From: an uncultured Bacteroidales bacterium | Lineage (GTDB): Bacteria > Bacteroidota > Bacteroidia > Bacteroidales > F082 | NCBI GenBank assembly: GCA_946405575.1 | Contig: CAMJHP010000003.1 | Coordinates: forward strand, 32,751-96,750 | Direction: 5' to 3' | Length of the DNA: 64,000 nt | Shown: one piece after another, positions 25,661 through 35,205 of the stretch | Layout of the letters: each line of letters begins with the position of its first letter | Position numbering within the stretch: position 1 is the first letter of the stretch | Made by a program: the position numbers and the translations under genes | The notes under the pieces: model-generated | The model's database searches: none | Told to the model about the DNA's origin: nothing | Seen by the model: only the letters and a program-made list of their open reading frames with translations

Positions 25661-26350
25661 ATGCGCATCGACATCATCGCCGTTTTTCCCGAAATGTTTG
25701 AAGGGCCCTTCACGGAATCCATTATCAAACGCGCTGTAAACAAGGGCATCGTGGAGATTGGACTGCACAACCTCCGCGACTACAGTACCGACAAGCACCA
25801 CAAGGTTGACGACTACAGTTTTGCCGCTGGTGCGGGCATGGTGATGATGATTGAGCCTGTAGACAATTGCATCTCCCACCTAAAAAGCCAACGCGATTAT
25901 GATGAAGTCATCTATATGAGTCCCGATGGCGAACTTTTGGACCAGCCTTTGTGCAATCAACTCTCGATGAAACAGAACATCATCATCCTCTGCGGACACT
26001 ACAAAGGCATTGACGAACGCATTCGTGAACATTTGATTACCAAAGAAATATCCATTGGAAACTATGTCCTTTCCGGTGGTGAATTAGGTGCAGCAGTTTT
26101 GGTTGACGGTTTGGTGCGTTTGATTCCCGGTGCTTTGGGCGATGAGACTTCTGCCCTCTCCGACTCCTTCCAAGACGGATTGGTGTCACCTCCCGTCTAC
26201 ACAAGACCTAGAAATTACAAGGGTTGGGAGGTTCCGGAAATATTATTATCAGGCAATGACAAGCTCATTAGCGAATGGAGGCTTGAACAAGCTATCGAAC
26301 GCACCAAGCAGCGTCGGCCTGAAATGTACGAAAATTTCAAAAAAAGCTAA
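25661..26350 (+). CDS. trmD: tRNA (guanine37-N1)-methyltransferase
   Basis: Methylates G37 next to the anticodon of tRNAs reading CNN codons, preventing frameshifts. The 229 residues show the SPOUT-family TrmD pattern: [53 protein letters not shown] and PPVYTRPR. Length and motifs are typical. I start at MRIDII (25661), after the promoter. It is followed by rplS, the conserved partner in many bacteria, but the usual rpsP and rimM genes are not upstream. Confidence 0.96.
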   Translation: MRIDIIAVFPEMFEGPFTESIIKRAVNKGIVEIGLHNLRDYSTDKHHKVDDYSFAAGAGMVMMIEPVDNCISHLKSQRDYDEVIYMSPDGELLDQPLCNQLSMKQNIIILCGHYKGIDERIREHLITKEISIGNYVLSGGELGAAVLVDGLVRLIPGALGDETSALSDSFQDGLVSPPVYTRPRNYKGWEVPEILLSGNDKLISEWRLEQAIERTKQRRPEMYENFKKS

Positions 26351-26379
26351 GAAACTTCGCTTCATATTGAATTATTTTG

Positions 26380-26387
26380 TATTTTTG
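26380..26387 (+). promoter_or_regulatory. rplS promoter -7 box
   Basis: TATTTTTG followed by CACCC, 41 nt upstream of the rplS ATG (26428), so rplS can be transcribed separately from trmD. Confidence 0.65.
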
Positions 26388-26427
26388 CACCCACTTTTTG
26401 GAGAAAAATATACAAAAATATATAAAA

Positions 26428-26781
26428 ATGAGCAAAAACGCATTAATTCAATTCGTTGAAGATCAAATCGTTGTAAAAGATTTTCCGAAATTCAAGACAG
26501 GCGACACCATCACGGTGACCTACAAGATTGTTGAAGGACAAAAAGAGCGTCTGCAGAAGTTCCAGGGCATCGTCCTGAAGCGCAGCGGCCAAGGCAAGGT
26601 TGGTACTTTCACCATCCGCAAGATTTCCAATAACATTGGCGTTGAAAGATGTTTCCCCATCGCTTCTCCTATGATTGAGAACATCGAGGTGAACAAGAGA
26701 GGCGACGTCCGCAAGTCACGCATCTACTACCTTCGCGGTTTGCGTGGTAAGAAAGCCAAAATCAAGGAACTCAAAAACTGA
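26428..26781 (+). CDS. rplS: 50S ribosomal protein L19
   Basis: Ribosomal large-subunit protein at the 30S-50S interface. The 117 residues begin MSKNALIQFVEDQIV and show L19 hallmarks: FKTGDTITVTYKI, EGQKERLQKFQGIVLKR, TFTIRKISNNIGVERCFP, and IYYLRGLRGKKAKIKE. The ATG at 26428 is chosen because the track of upstream codons lies in the promoter. A strong terminator follows. Confidence 0.97.
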   Translation: MSKNALIQFVEDQIVVKDFPKFKTGDTITVTYKIVEGQKERLQKFQGIVLKRSGQGKVGTFTIRKISNNIGVERCFPIASPMIENIEVNKRGDVRKSRIYYLRGLRGKKAKIKELKN

Positions 26782-26806
26782 TTCCTTCACAAAACAACGA
26801 AAAAAG

Positions 26807-26835
26807 AAGCTCCGAACGTTGCTCGGAGCTTTTTT
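26807..26835 (+). terminator. rplS terminator
   Basis: AAGCTCCGA (26807-26815) pairs with TCGGAGCTT (26823-26831), followed by a run of T to 26835. Confidence 0.9.
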
Positions 26836-26854
26836 CATATCATACTTTCTTCAT

Positions 26855-28276
26855 TTACTTACCAGGTGCATCTTTTTTCTTCCGCTTAAAGATTTTTGTC
26901 CTCAGCATAAAGATAGTAAGCGCCGCCCAAAAGACGACCAATATGCCCAAAGTGATAAAGGTGGCCTTGAGGCTCTGCGGGGCATAGCCCACCAAAAGCA
27001 ACACTGGGAAGCCTAACACGATGGCCGAAAGGGTTTGCAGCACAAGATTATTGGCAGCAGGCGTCTCAAACTTCGGGTCGATTTCACGCAGCAGGATCAT
27101 GCCGTTGCTGGCCGTGCCCGTCAGCATCCCAAACATCGAGAAAAAGCCCTCGTATTTATAGCTCGGATACAAGTGCTTCGAAATCCACAACACATATACA
27201 AAGGTAACTACAGCACCCAAAGTAACGATGATGATGAAGGGCAACACAAACTTGCCAAATTCAGTAAAGTTGATAGCCGCCGTACCCGCCACAATCATAA
27301 TATCGAAGCAAAAACCGCTGATGCGGTTGAGCATATAGTTGTTGATGTACTCGCGACTCATCAGTTTGACTTTCTTGAAACGGCCCAACAGCCATTTGAA
27401 TAAAATTCCAAACAGTGTGCCAATCAAGAAGTTGAAGCCCCAAAGCATAGGTTTCAAAGTATTAGTGCCAAAGTCGCCCAATTCCATCCCTTGGATCCAA
27501 TTGGTGAACAGAAATACTAGGAAATAGACAAACAGCACCATACAAATCTGCACCGAGAGCTTATCAATAGACTCCGCATCTGGAATCTCGCCCTTGCCTT
27601 CATAGTCTTCCAATTTATTCATCTGTGCTTCAGCAATTTTCTGCCTTGAAAGCACACCTTTTCGGCGAAGGATGTTCATATAAATGACACCCACAATACT
27701 ACCCACAATAAATCCCGTGGCCGCGATGGAGAGGCCGAAGTCGGCACCCGGGAAATCTATGCCCTGCTTCGCGGCCCAGCTTGTAAAAATTTTACCAAAG
27801 TTCAATGCCTGACCTGGTCCCTGTCCGTAGCCCATAGGAAGCAGCAAGCCTGCAGCATAGAACAAACGCTTACCAAAATAGAAGAACAAAATCGAGACCA
27901 TAAGACCTACGATGCCTTGTATGACATAGGTGGAGGCCGTCAAGGCACCCGTCTCTATCACTTTCATCGGGGTGGACTTCGACTCTATCTTGTTGTTTTT
28001 CAATGCCAATGCAACAAATCCCAAGCCCAAGGCATGATAGGTCACAATTTCCATCACTGGCTTGTTGATAAGGTCTTTACATCCTGGAATCGCCTTAAAT
28101 ACCAAAAGCAGCAATCCACCAATCAAGGCAGAGGGAATCAGGCTCTTACCCAAGAAAGGAATCTTGGTTCTCAACACGTTACCTAACAACAAGGCTGTCG
28201 CCAAAATACAGAATTGCACCAGCCAATTCCAAGCTATAGGTTGGTCAAAGGTCATTACAGAAACGTCTAACAGCAT
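26855..28276 (-). CDS. gltS: sodium/glutamate symporter family protein
   Basis: Polytopic inner-membrane protein of 473 residues with the GltS-family start (FCILATALLLGNVLRTKIPF, then LGKSLIPSALIGGLLLL) and later segments KPMLWGFNFLIGTLFGILF and GMLTGTASNGMILLREIDP. About twelve membrane segments are visible. It is likely to carry out Na+-coupled uptake of glutamate or a related dicarboxylic amino acid. It is somewhat longer than Escherichia coli GltS because of a charged central loop (AEAQMNKLEDYEGKGE). Upstream lies the YbjQ gene on the same strand. Confidence 0.8.
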   Translation of the reverse strand: MLLDVSVMTFDQPIAWNWLVQFCILATALLLGNVLRTKIPFLGKSLIPSALIGGLLLLVFKAIPGCKDLINKPVMEIVTYHALGLGFVALALKNNKIESKSTPMKVIETGALTASTYVIQGIVGLMVSILFFYFGKRLFYAAGLLLPMGYGQGPGQALNFGKIFTSWAAKQGIDFPGADFGLSIAATGFIVGSIVGVIYMNILRRKGVLSRQKIAEAQMNKLEDYEGKGEIPDAESIDKLSVQICMVLFVYFLVFLFTNWIQGMELGDFGTNTLKPMLWGFNFLIGTLFGILFKWLLGRFKKVKLMSREYINNYMLNRISGFCFDIMIVAGTAAINFTEFGKFVLPFIIIVTLGAVVTFVYVLWISKHLYPSYKYEGFFSMFGMLTGTASNGMILLREIDPKFETPAANNLVLQTLSAIVLGFPVLLLVGYAPQSLKATFITLGILVVFWAALTIFMLRTKIFKRKKKDAPGK

Positions 28277-28300
28277 AATATTCAGTTTTTTGATTATTAT

Positions 28301-28621
28301 TTACTGAAGCTTCACTGCCGTACCTGAAGCAGAAACCATCAGCATTGAACCGCTTTGGCCTAACACCTCATAATCTATATCAATGCCTACCACAGCATTT
28401 GCATTCATCTGTCGAGCTCGTTCTTCCAACTCTCTCAGGGCTTGGTTACGAGCATTGATTAACTCATGTTCATATGATCCAGAGCGGCCGCCAACAATAT
28501 CGCGAAGACTGGCCTTAATATCTTTGATAAAATTCACTCCGGAAATCACTTCCCCGAACACAACGCCTTTGTATTCAATGATGGTGCGACCTTCAACGGT
28601 CGGTGTAGTTGTAAGTATCAT
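28301..28621 (-). CDS. YbjQ/UPF0145 family protein
   Basis: A 106-residue protein of the YbjQ family ([51 protein letters not shown]). These form small beta/alpha domains that assemble into rings; some are suggested to bind heavy metals, but function is unknown. The minus-strand promoter TATCTTTG (28665-28672) lies just upstream. Divergent from the chromate transporter genes. Confidence 0.9.
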   Translation of the reverse strand: MILTTTPTVEGRTIIEYKGVVFGEVISGVNFIKDIKASLRDIVGGRSGSYEHELINARNQALRELEERARQMNANAVVGIDIDYEVLGQSGSMLMVSASGTAVKLQ

Positions 28622-28715
28622 AAATCACTTCTTTTTTAGGTTTAACTTTAGATTTTGCAGACCGCAAAGATAATGTTTTTTTGATATTCGTATGAAAAAC
28701 CCGTATTTTTGCGCC

Positions 28716-29342
28716 ATGAAAAAGCCGTTGCAACTGTTCCTAACTTTCTTCAAAATCGGTGCCTTCACCCTCGGAGGCGGCTATGCTATGCTATCAATGG
28801 TGGAAAAGGCCGTCGTCGACCAGAAGAAGTGGATTCCCACCGATGAGTTTTGGGACATGATCGCTGTGGTTCAATCGCTTCCGGGCGTATTTGCCGTCAA
28901 TACAGCTTTGTATGTCGGGCATCGTATAGCAGGCAGGAGTGGTGCCTTTGCCGCTATGCTGGGTGCCATCATTCCATCCATCACCATCATCTTGCTTTTG
29001 GCCACGGTCTTTCACGAATATCGCGACCAACCCATAGTTGAGCGCATCTTCAAAGGCATCCGTCCATGCGTGGTGGCCCTCATCCTAGCCCCTTCCCTTC
29101 GTATGATCAAGTCGGCCAAGGTGACCTTGAAGACCGCCATCATCCCCATCGCCACAGTGTTTCTTATCTGGTGGTGTAAGATTTCACCCGCCTACGTCAT
29201 CCTTGCCGCTATTGCGGGCAGCCTCATCTATGCGCTAATCATAAGAAGACGCGAGATTACGAGACTGCGGGACTGCGAGACGCCCAGTGGTCCCGAAATC
29301 CCGAAGTCCCGAAGTCAAAAAGAAAAGGAGGCCAAGCCATGA
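28716..29342 (+). CDS. chrA: chromate transporter subunit, first half
   Basis: CHR-family membrane protein of 208 residues with the signature FFKIGAFTLGGGYAMLSMVE and VVQSLPGVFAVNTALYVGHR. Short-chain ChrA proteins occur as pairs of homologous halves, as here with the next gene, and are thought to export chromate, though physiological substrates are often unknown. The promoter box TATTTTTG (28704-28711) ends only five bases before ATG 28716, so the mRNA may be almost leaderless. The last ~30 residues (RLRDCETP ... SRSQKEKEAKP) are hydrophilic and encoded by a REP-like palindrome. Confidence 0.88.
   Translation: MKKPLQLFLTFFKIGAFTLGGGYAMLSMVEKAVVDQKKWIPTDEFWDMIAVVQSLPGVFAVNTALYVGHRIAGRSGAFAAMLGAIIPSITIILLLATVFHEYRDQPIVERIFKGIRPCVVALILAPSLRMIKSAKVTLKTAIIPIATVFLIWWCKISPAYVILAAIAGSLIYALIIRRREITRLRDCETPSGPEIPKSRSQKEKEAKP
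29252..29328. repeat. REP-like palindrome inside the end of chrA
   Basis: GACGCGAGATTACGAGACTG and CGGGACTGCGAGACG are followed by inverted matches (GTCCCGAAATCCCG, AAGTCCCGAAGTC). The same type of repeat is intergenic at 50488-50556. Here it forms the 3' coding end of the first chromate transporter gene. Confidence 0.6.
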
Positions 29343-29878
29343 TTTACTTGCAACTGTTTTGGGTGTTCGTGAAAATCGGCGTGTTGGGCTTCGGCGGCGG
29401 CTATGCTATGCTTTCGCTCATCCAGCACGAGGTGGTAGACCATTACACTTGGATGACGACTACCGAGTTTGCCGATATGGTGGCCATTTCGCAGATGACT
29501 CCAGGCCCCATTTCCATCAACTTGGCGACCTACGTGGGCTATACTACGGCAGGCTTCGGCGGCTCGCTATTGGCTTCGTTCGCGCTCTGCCTGCCGTCCA
29601 TCATTATGGTGTACTTCATCCTAAAACTCTTTATGAGCAAGAAGAACAACGCACTGATGGACAACACCTTGAAAGGCTTGAAGCCTGCCATCGCCGGCCT
29701 CATTTTCGCCGCCGGCCTTTCTATGATTAACCTACAAAACTTTCCTGATTACGGAAAAGGGCAGTACAACATCAGCGTCATCATATGCATATTGGCCTTT
29801 GTAGCCTCGTATTTCTTCAAAGCCAACCCGATACTGCTCATAGTGCTTTCGGGCGTGGTGGGGCTCATCGCGTATTAG
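29339..29878 (+). CDS. chrA: chromate transporter subunit, second half
   Basis: A 179-residue CHR domain with the same signature (FVKIGVLGFGGGYAMLSLIQ) and ISQMTPGPISINLATYVGY. It overlaps the preceding gene by four bases (ATGA). Together the two half-size subunits are expected to assemble as one antiporter. The protein is hydrophobic throughout with about six membrane segments and no extra domains. Confidence 0.88.
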   Translation: MIYLQLFWVFVKIGVLGFGGGYAMLSLIQHEVVDHYTWMTTTEFADMVAISQMTPGPISINLATYVGYTTAGFGGSLLASFALCLPSIIMVYFILKLFMSKKNNALMDNTLKGLKPAIAGLIFAAGLSMINLQNFPDYGKGQYNISVIICILAFVASYFFKANPILLIVLSGVVGLIAY

Positions 29879-29955
29879 CAAAGACACAGCCGAATGAAGA
29901 GACCGAAGGAGAAATATAAGATTTTATAATTTAAAGATTTAAGATTCAACAAAAT

Positions 29956-31638
29956 ATGAAACGTTTTATTATCAGTCTGCTTGCACTTTTATCCTCTTCA
30001 TTTGTCTCGGGACAACATCTTCTCATTTATAAAAATTATGCCAAAGGTGTTACGGAACAAGACACGACCACTATTCAAGTCATTGAAAACGCAAAATGCT
30101 TGAAAATACGTAATGAAGAAAAAAAGGTCTCCAATCCTGTCCCCGGCTATGCAGAGAGCAGCACCTACGTGGATTATGCCCAGGATTCCGTATATACCAT
30201 ATTAGACTATAGCGACGGAAAGTATTACAGTTCAAATTCTTTGACCAATAACGACGTAGTTTTCAGCAAGGAAGGCAAAGAAAAACTATGGGGTTACGAC
30301 TGCACAAAATACAAAACCAGCATCAACTCCAACAACATTGAGGTGTGGATGACAGAAAGCCTCGGTTTCGAGGCTACACCCCTGCCTGGACTCGGATACC
30401 TGAAAGGCGTGATGGTGCGCTGCACGAGAAACGGTTCTTTTATCACCGACCTCGATACCGTCAAAAAGCAAAAGTATGCCTTGGTCGACATGATTCCCGA
30501 CTATAAAGGGCAACATAAGACCTCGCGAGAATTGAGCCAACTCAAGAAAGACAAACTCGTGATGCGCATTCCCATCTTCAAAGCCGAACAAATTCATTTT
30601 GCAGATTATGAACCTATTGGTGGTGACATCCCTTTCGACACCACCCTCCATTTCAGTCATGGCACACTGATTGTCAAGCGGATAAAACTACCTGAACTTC
30701 CGGCGCATTACCAACTCTTCGCCGAAATCCATCAACGTAGCAACGGCGATGCCTACGACCGCACCGCTTCCGTTTTCGTCATCCCGACCGAAAAGGCCAA
30801 GAGTTTCAAAGACGGTTTGCAACGTTTGGAGGCGTTGCCCTCCTTTGTCGGAAAAGACGGCAAAGAATACCAAGGCATCAAGGCAGAGAAAGACTATTTG
30901 CCCCCTGTCGAGTTGGTAAGGTTCTTCACCTCGTTTGGTGCAGGGCATTTTAACGACAAAATGCAAATAGATGGTTTGGAATGGACCGATGAGAACTACT
31001 ATAAAATGGAAGTCAGCGAATTGCGTGATCGTCTGCGCGGCGATGTCCTCATCGGGGCTTTCATTGGCAACTACGACAAAGGGGGGCACAAGATTTCTTT
31101 AGACCTCCTCGCCTATCCTGGAGAAAACAAATGGAGCGACAAACCTCTGAAAGAACATTCCATACCGCTTTTCAACACCTGCAATGTGATGGAGATGAGC
31201 GGGCAAAATTATGGTCGGCTATTCGCTACAGATAGTCTTGAAGTGGAATTCGAGATCCCCAACAATACCAAGAATATACGATTGCGCTATATCAGCACGG
31301 GCCACGGTGGATGGGACAATGGCGATGAGTTCAACCCCAAGGAGAACACCATTTTCATCGACGGAGTGAAAATGTTCACCCATACACCTTGGCGTTGCGA
31401 CTGCGCCACCTTCCGTGACCAAAGCCCAGTGTCAGGCAATTTTTGGAACGGTGTTTCCTCTTCGGATTACTCCCGCTCAGGCTGGTGTCCTGGAACGGCC
31501 ACCAATCCTGTCTATTTCGACCTCAGCGATTTGAAGCCTGGCAGACACACACTCCGCATCGCCATTCCACAAGGCAAGGACGAAGGTGAGTCGTTCAGCC
31601 ATTGGATGGTGTCAGGAGTATTGTTGTACGAACTTTGA
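29956..31638 (+). CDS. PNGase F-type peptide-N-glycosidase homologue with N-terminal GLPGLI-like domain
   Basis: Exported 560-residue protein (signal MKRFIISLLALLSSSFVSGQ). Residues ~20-190 resemble the GLPGLI/DUF4412-type beta domain. Residues ~220-560 match the two jelly-roll domains of PNGase F, which releases N-glycans from asparagine: DAYDRTASVFVIP aligns with the catalytic Asp60 region, TGHGGWDNGDEF with the Glu206 region, and DQSPVSGNFW and SGWCPGTATNPV with the C-terminal domain. The position equivalent to Glu118 looks substituted (IGNYDKGG), so activity is uncertain. It probably acts on host glycoproteins. It is followed, convergent, by nadE. Confidence 0.8.
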   Translation: MKRFIISLLALLSSSFVSGQHLLIYKNYAKGVTEQDTTTIQVIENAKCLKIRNEEKKVSNPVPGYAESSTYVDYAQDSVYTILDYSDGKYYSSNSLTNNDVVFSKEGKEKLWGYDCTKYKTSINSNNIEVWMTESLGFEATPLPGLGYLKGVMVRCTRNGSFITDLDTVKKQKYALVDMIPDYKGQHKTSRELSQLKKDKLVMRIPIFKAEQIHFADYEPIGGDIPFDTTLHFSHGTLIVKRIKLPELPAHYQLFAEIHQRSNGDAYDRTASVFVIPTEKAKSFKDGLQRLEALPSFVGKDGKEYQGIKAEKDYLPPVELVRFFTSFGAGHFNDKMQIDGLEWTDENYYKMEVSELRDRLRGDVLIGAFIGNYDKGGHKISLDLLAYPGENKWSDKPLKEHSIPLFNTCNVMEMSGQNYGRLFATDSLEVEFEIPNNTKNIRLRYISTGHGGWDNGDEFNPKENTIFIDGVKMFTHTPWRCDCATFRDQSPVSGNFWNGVSSSDYSRSGWCPGTATNPVYFDLSDLKPGRHTLRIAIPQGKDEGESFSHWMVSGVLLYEL

Positions 31639-31642
31639 GCTA

Positions 31643-32389
31643 TTACTTCATCTCAAAATGCGGAATCGGCTGTAGCTTAAAGAGATTAGTAATGTGCTTA
31701 TGGTCGATGAGTGCCTTAGTCTTAGGGTCATTGCAGACGCCTGTGCGGATGTAACGGTCCAAGACCGCGTAAGTGAAACCAAGATTATCCTCGTCGCTTT
31801 TATTAGTGAGGCCGTCAGATGGGGTTTTCTCCACCAATTCGATGGGCAGGCCCAACTCCTTCCCTATCGCCTTGACTTCCTGCACAGTGAGTCCACCTAG
31901 AGGTGAAAAATCACCAGCGGCGTCACCATAGCGTGTCGAGTAGCCCACCCAGTCCTCTGAGAGGTTGCAGGTGTTGGCCACACGACCGTTCATTGACTGC
32001 GAGACGGCATAAAGCGTTGACATACGCAGACGTGGAGGGAGGTTGATTGTGGTCTGACGACTGACCTCGGCATCTAAAGAGCTTAACTGTTCTCTTACGG
32101 CTTCAATCAAAGCATTATAGGTGTCACCGATGTTGACACAACAATGACGGATACCAAGATGGCGAATGAGTTTCATCGAGTCGTCAATGTCAGGTTGCAC
32201 ACCATTGGGCATAGTCACCCCGATGACACGATCTTTGCCGAGAGCTTCGACACAAAGTCCGGCAACGACACTGCTGTCCTTGCCACCAGAGATGCCGATG
32301 ACGGCGTTGCAGCCTTTGCCATTCACTTCAAACCAGTCGCGAATCCATTGGACAACTTGATCTTTTACTTGTTTTGCGTTAAATTCCAT
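31643..32389 (-). CDS. nadE: NH3-dependent NAD+ synthetase
   Basis: Converts deamido-NAD+ to NAD+ using ATP and ammonia. The 248 residues show the PP-loop motif VIGISGGKDSSVVAGL, the NAD-synthetase region VTMPNGVQPDIDDS, NTCNLSEDWVGYSTRYGDAA and LGLPIELVEKTPSDGL. It lacks a glutaminase domain, so free ammonia is the donor. It is convergent with the PNGase gene (4 bp between the stops) and downstream of the nucleoside kinase gene. Confidence 0.95.
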   Translation of the reverse strand: MEFNAKQVKDQVVQWIRDWFEVNGKGCNAVIGISGGKDSSVVAGLCVEALGKDRVIGVTMPNGVQPDIDDSMKLIRHLGIRHCCVNIGDTYNALIEAVREQLSSLDAEVSRQTTINLPPRLRMSTLYAVSQSMNGRVANTCNLSEDWVGYSTRYGDAAGDFSPLGGLTVQEVKAIGKELGLPIELVEKTPSDGLTNKSDEDNLGFTYAVLDRYIRTGVCNDPKTKALIDHKHITNLFKLQPIPHFEMK

Positions 32390-32393
32390 TATA

Positions 32394-32430
32394 TTTAAAA
32401 TTTAAAATTTAAAATTTAAAATTCAAAATT
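32394..32430. repeat. low-complexity TTTAAAA repeats
   Basis: Several tandem ATTTAAA units in the gap between nadE and the nucleoside kinase gene. Similar AT-rich units occur near 25457-25485 and 29918-29945, just upstream of other genes. No function inferred. Confidence 0.6.
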
Positions 32431-34098
32431 TTACATAAAGCTGCTACCGCCGATGAATTGACGAAGCATTGAGGTGGCTGGAATCTCCTTGTCAGAGACA
32501 GGTGTGAAATAATGTAGAAAACGCAGCAACCTATGCGCTTCGGTGTATTCTGGACAATTGTGGGGCACTGTGGCCAAAATGCTTTCGGCATGGTTGCGCA
32601 TAACAGCAAACTCCAACAGATAGGCAGAATTGAACATTACGTCAGCATTTTCCTGATAGGGATTAATCCATTTTTCCTCGGCATCACGTACACTGGCCCA
32701 CTGACTGATAGTCTGACGCGCCGTAAAAGCCCCTTTATTGTAATCGCGCACGATGCGGCGCAAAAGGCGGTTGTCATCCGTCGGGATGACATTGTGGTCA
32801 TCCAATGCGGTGCTCGTCAAAGTGGAAATGAAGATACGGAACTTTGTCGACTCGGGAATCTGCTCCGTCAGCATAGGGTTCAAGGCGTGAATGCCTTCCA
32901 ACAGCAACACGGTTCCTTCCTTCAATTGTAGTTTTTTGCCTTTGTATTCGCGCATACCTGTAACAAAATTATACTCAGGAACTTCTATCTCCTCCCCTTT
33001 CAGCAAGGCAATCAAGTCACGTTCAAGTGCAGTATGATCGACGGTATCGAAGTTGTCAAAATCATAGGTACCGTCAGACAATTTAGGCGTATCCACACGA
33101 TTGACGAAATAGTCATCCGTCGAGAACGAGATGGGCTTCAGTCCACATGCCTTCAATTGGATGCTGACTCGGCTACAGAAGGTGGTCTTACCGCTGCTGC
33201 TCGGCCCTGTAATCAGCACCAGGCGGACAGGATGTTCGCTGTGATAACGGCGGTTGATTTCTTCTGCTATCTGGACTATTTTCTTTTCCTGTAAAGCTTC
33301 TGCCACCTGCACCAACTCACGCGCCATCCCATTTTGGCATGCATGATTGACGTCGCCCACAGTACTCAACCCCATAATATCGTTCCATTTCAAACACTCC
33401 GAAAACACTTCGAAAGTCTTCGGCTGGTCTTGCATCTCCGCCAACCGGTCAGGATAATCGCGGTCTGGGACGCGCATCAGAATACCATTGCGATAGGATT
33501 CAATGTCCCAAACGCTCAGGTAACCTGTGGAAGGCACCAAACGACCATAAAAATAATCTGTAGTTTCATCCAAAGTATAGTAATCGGTGTAAGCTTTACC
33601 ACTAGTCTCCAACAACTTGACTTTATCCACTTGCCCCAGCTTACCGAACATATCAACTGCTTCATCAATGCGAGCTTCATGACGATGGAATTGGATGTCA
33701 TCAGCCACAATGGCTCTCATCCGCACCCTTAAAGCTGCTATATCATTGGCATCTAGCATCTTGCCATTGCTCTTCGTGACACGGCAATAAAAACCTTTAG
33801 AAATGGGATGCTCCATATTCAGCTTACTACCAGGAAACAAATCTTGCGTTGCCTTGTAAAGCAGAAAACCAAGTGAACGGAAATACACCAGACGCGCCGT
33901 GTGATGGGTAAGGTCAAGGAACTCCACATCGCGACTATTATAGACGCGGAATTTCAATCCCTGAGACACGTTGTTGACCTTGGCAGAAACAATAGGGAAA
34001 GGTCTGTCAAACTCAAATTCAGACAACATTTCCAACAAGGTCATACCCTCATTGAATTCTTTGGTGGTCTTAGTGTTGATGCAATAAACTTGGATCAT
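32431..34098 (-). CDS. nucleoside kinase (uridine kinase domain with TGS/ThrRS-like N-terminus)
   Basis: A 555-residue cytosolic protein. Residues ~1-65 are TGS-like (VYCINTKTTKEFNEGMTLLE); residues ~70-200 resemble the threonyl-tRNA synthetase second additional domain. Residues ~285-480 are a uridine kinase/PRK-like P-loop domain (LITGPSSSGKTTFCSRV, SFSTDDYFVNR, LLEGIHALNP). This fused type is widespread in Bacteroidetes and Firmicutes and is annotated as nucleoside kinase; its physiological substrate is not well established. A stretch of TTTAAAA repeats separates it from nadE. Confidence 0.88.
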   Translation of the reverse strand: MIQVYCINTKTTKEFNEGMTLLEMLSEFEFDRPFPIVSAKVNNVSQGLKFRVYNSRDVEFLDLTHHTARLVYFRSLGFLLYKATQDLFPGSKLNMEHPISKGFYCRVTKSNGKMLDANDIAALRVRMRAIVADDIQFHRHEARIDEAVDMFGKLGQVDKVKLLETSGKAYTDYYTLDETTDYFYGRLVPSTGYLSVWDIESYRNGILMRVPDRDYPDRLAEMQDQPKTFEVFSECLKWNDIMGLSTVGDVNHACQNGMARELVQVAEALQEKKIVQIAEEINRRYHSEHPVRLVLITGPSSSGKTTFCSRVSIQLKACGLKPISFSTDDYFVNRVDTPKLSDGTYDFDNFDTVDHTALERDLIALLKGEEIEVPEYNFVTGMREYKGKKLQLKEGTVLLLEGIHALNPMLTEQIPESTKFRIFISTLTSTALDDHNVIPTDDNRLLRRIVRDYNKGAFTARQTISQWASVRDAEEKWINPYQENADVMFNSAYLLEFAVMRNHAESILATVPHNCPEYTEAHRLLRFLHYFTPVSDKEIPATSMLRQFIGGSSFM

Positions 34099-34124
34099 AA
34101 CTATATGTAGGTTTATGAAATAAC

Positions 34125-35168
34125 TTATTCATTTTCTTGATTTTGCACTCGATTAATAGCATCAATGGCTAGTTGATAGTCAGGACGAGCCTTGAGAACT
34201 TCCTTATAGACACCCATAGCCTGAGTATAATCCCCCATTTGTTCCAACACACGACCTTTATTATATTTGGCATCAAGATAATTTGGATTGGCTGACAATG
34301 CTAGATTGAAATAGTCCAAAGCTGTCTGATTGTCTTCTAGGTACACATAATTGACATAACCCTTGTTGAAGAGTACGATGTAGTCGTCAGGGCGCTGAAT
34401 CAGCAAGGTATCGTAATGCAACAGAGCCTCTTCAGGCTCACCGTGGCTTTGGAGATAAAGTGCCAACTCATAACGCGCCGTCGGAAAGTCGGGAAATTGT
34501 CGCTGCGCCTTGCGTAGATAGTCCAATGCATACGGAGGTTGCTGCACAGCATAGATGCGGCTAATCTGTTCGACTGGGTCATAGAAATTGGCATCCTGCT
34601 CCGATGCCAACTGAAAATTTTTCAGCGCATTAACAGTATCTTGCTTGGCAGCCATATAGCACATACCCTTCACGAAATAGGCGCGAGGATTATATGATGA
34701 AAGACCCAAAGCCTTATCGACATAACCAATGGCCAAATTAAAGTTTTGTTGCAAGAGGTTCAATTCAGCCAACTTCACCAATGGACGAGCATCCAAAGAG
34801 TTGATTTCCACAGCACGGTTGAGCGTAGAAGCAATATTGTCCTTGTCACCCAAAGCATAATACACATCGGCCAACAAGAGATAAGTCTCAATATTGTTGG
34901 GGTCGAGTTGCAGCGACTTGTTGATATCGACCATAGATTGCCCAACTTGCTCATTGGCAAAATAAGCCTTAGCCCTGTTCAAATAGAGGTGAGCACTGGT
35001 GCTGTCCATAGCGATGGAGTCCGAAAGAATCTGAATGGCATCATTTACAGTGACTTGGAATGCAGGCTCTTCAGGCGTATTATGTGCTTCAGGTTCAGGT
35101 TTTGGTGCATTGCCACATGCAAAAAGCAAGAGCGTCAGGCCGAGGAATAGGATGGTTTTGTTTCTCAT
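34125..35168 (-). CDS. tetratricopeptide-repeat lipoprotein
   Basis: A 347-residue lipoprotein (signal with lipobox LLLFAC, mature N-terminus CGNAPKPEPE) followed by about eight TPR units (AHLYLNRAKAYFANEQ, IETYLLLADVYYALGD, PRAYFVKGMCYMAAKQD, YLDAKYNKGRVLEQMGDYTQ). TPR proteins serve as scaffolds; the partner is unknown. It is probably anchored in the outer membrane facing the periplasm. It sits between recA and the nucleoside kinase gene on the same strand, downstream of a 14-bp inverted repeat. Confidence 0.85.
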   Translation of the reverse strand: MRNKTILFLGLTLLLFACGNAPKPEPEAHNTPEEPAFQVTVNDAIQILSDSIAMDSTSAHLYLNRAKAYFANEQVGQSMVDINKSLQLDPNNIETYLLLADVYYALGDKDNIASTLNRAVEINSLDARPLVKLAELNLLQQNFNLAIGYVDKALGLSSYNPRAYFVKGMCYMAAKQDTVNALKNFQLASEQDANFYDPVEQISRIYAVQQPPYALDYLRKAQRQFPDFPTARYELALYLQSHGEPEEALLHYDTLLIQRPDDYIVLFNKGYVNYVYLEDNQTALDYFNLALSANPNYLDAKYNKGRVLEQMGDYTQAMGVYKEVLKARPDYQLAIDAINRVQNQENE

Positions 35169-35205
35169 AGATAATTATTTATCACGATGTTTCATTGATA
35201 GTCAG

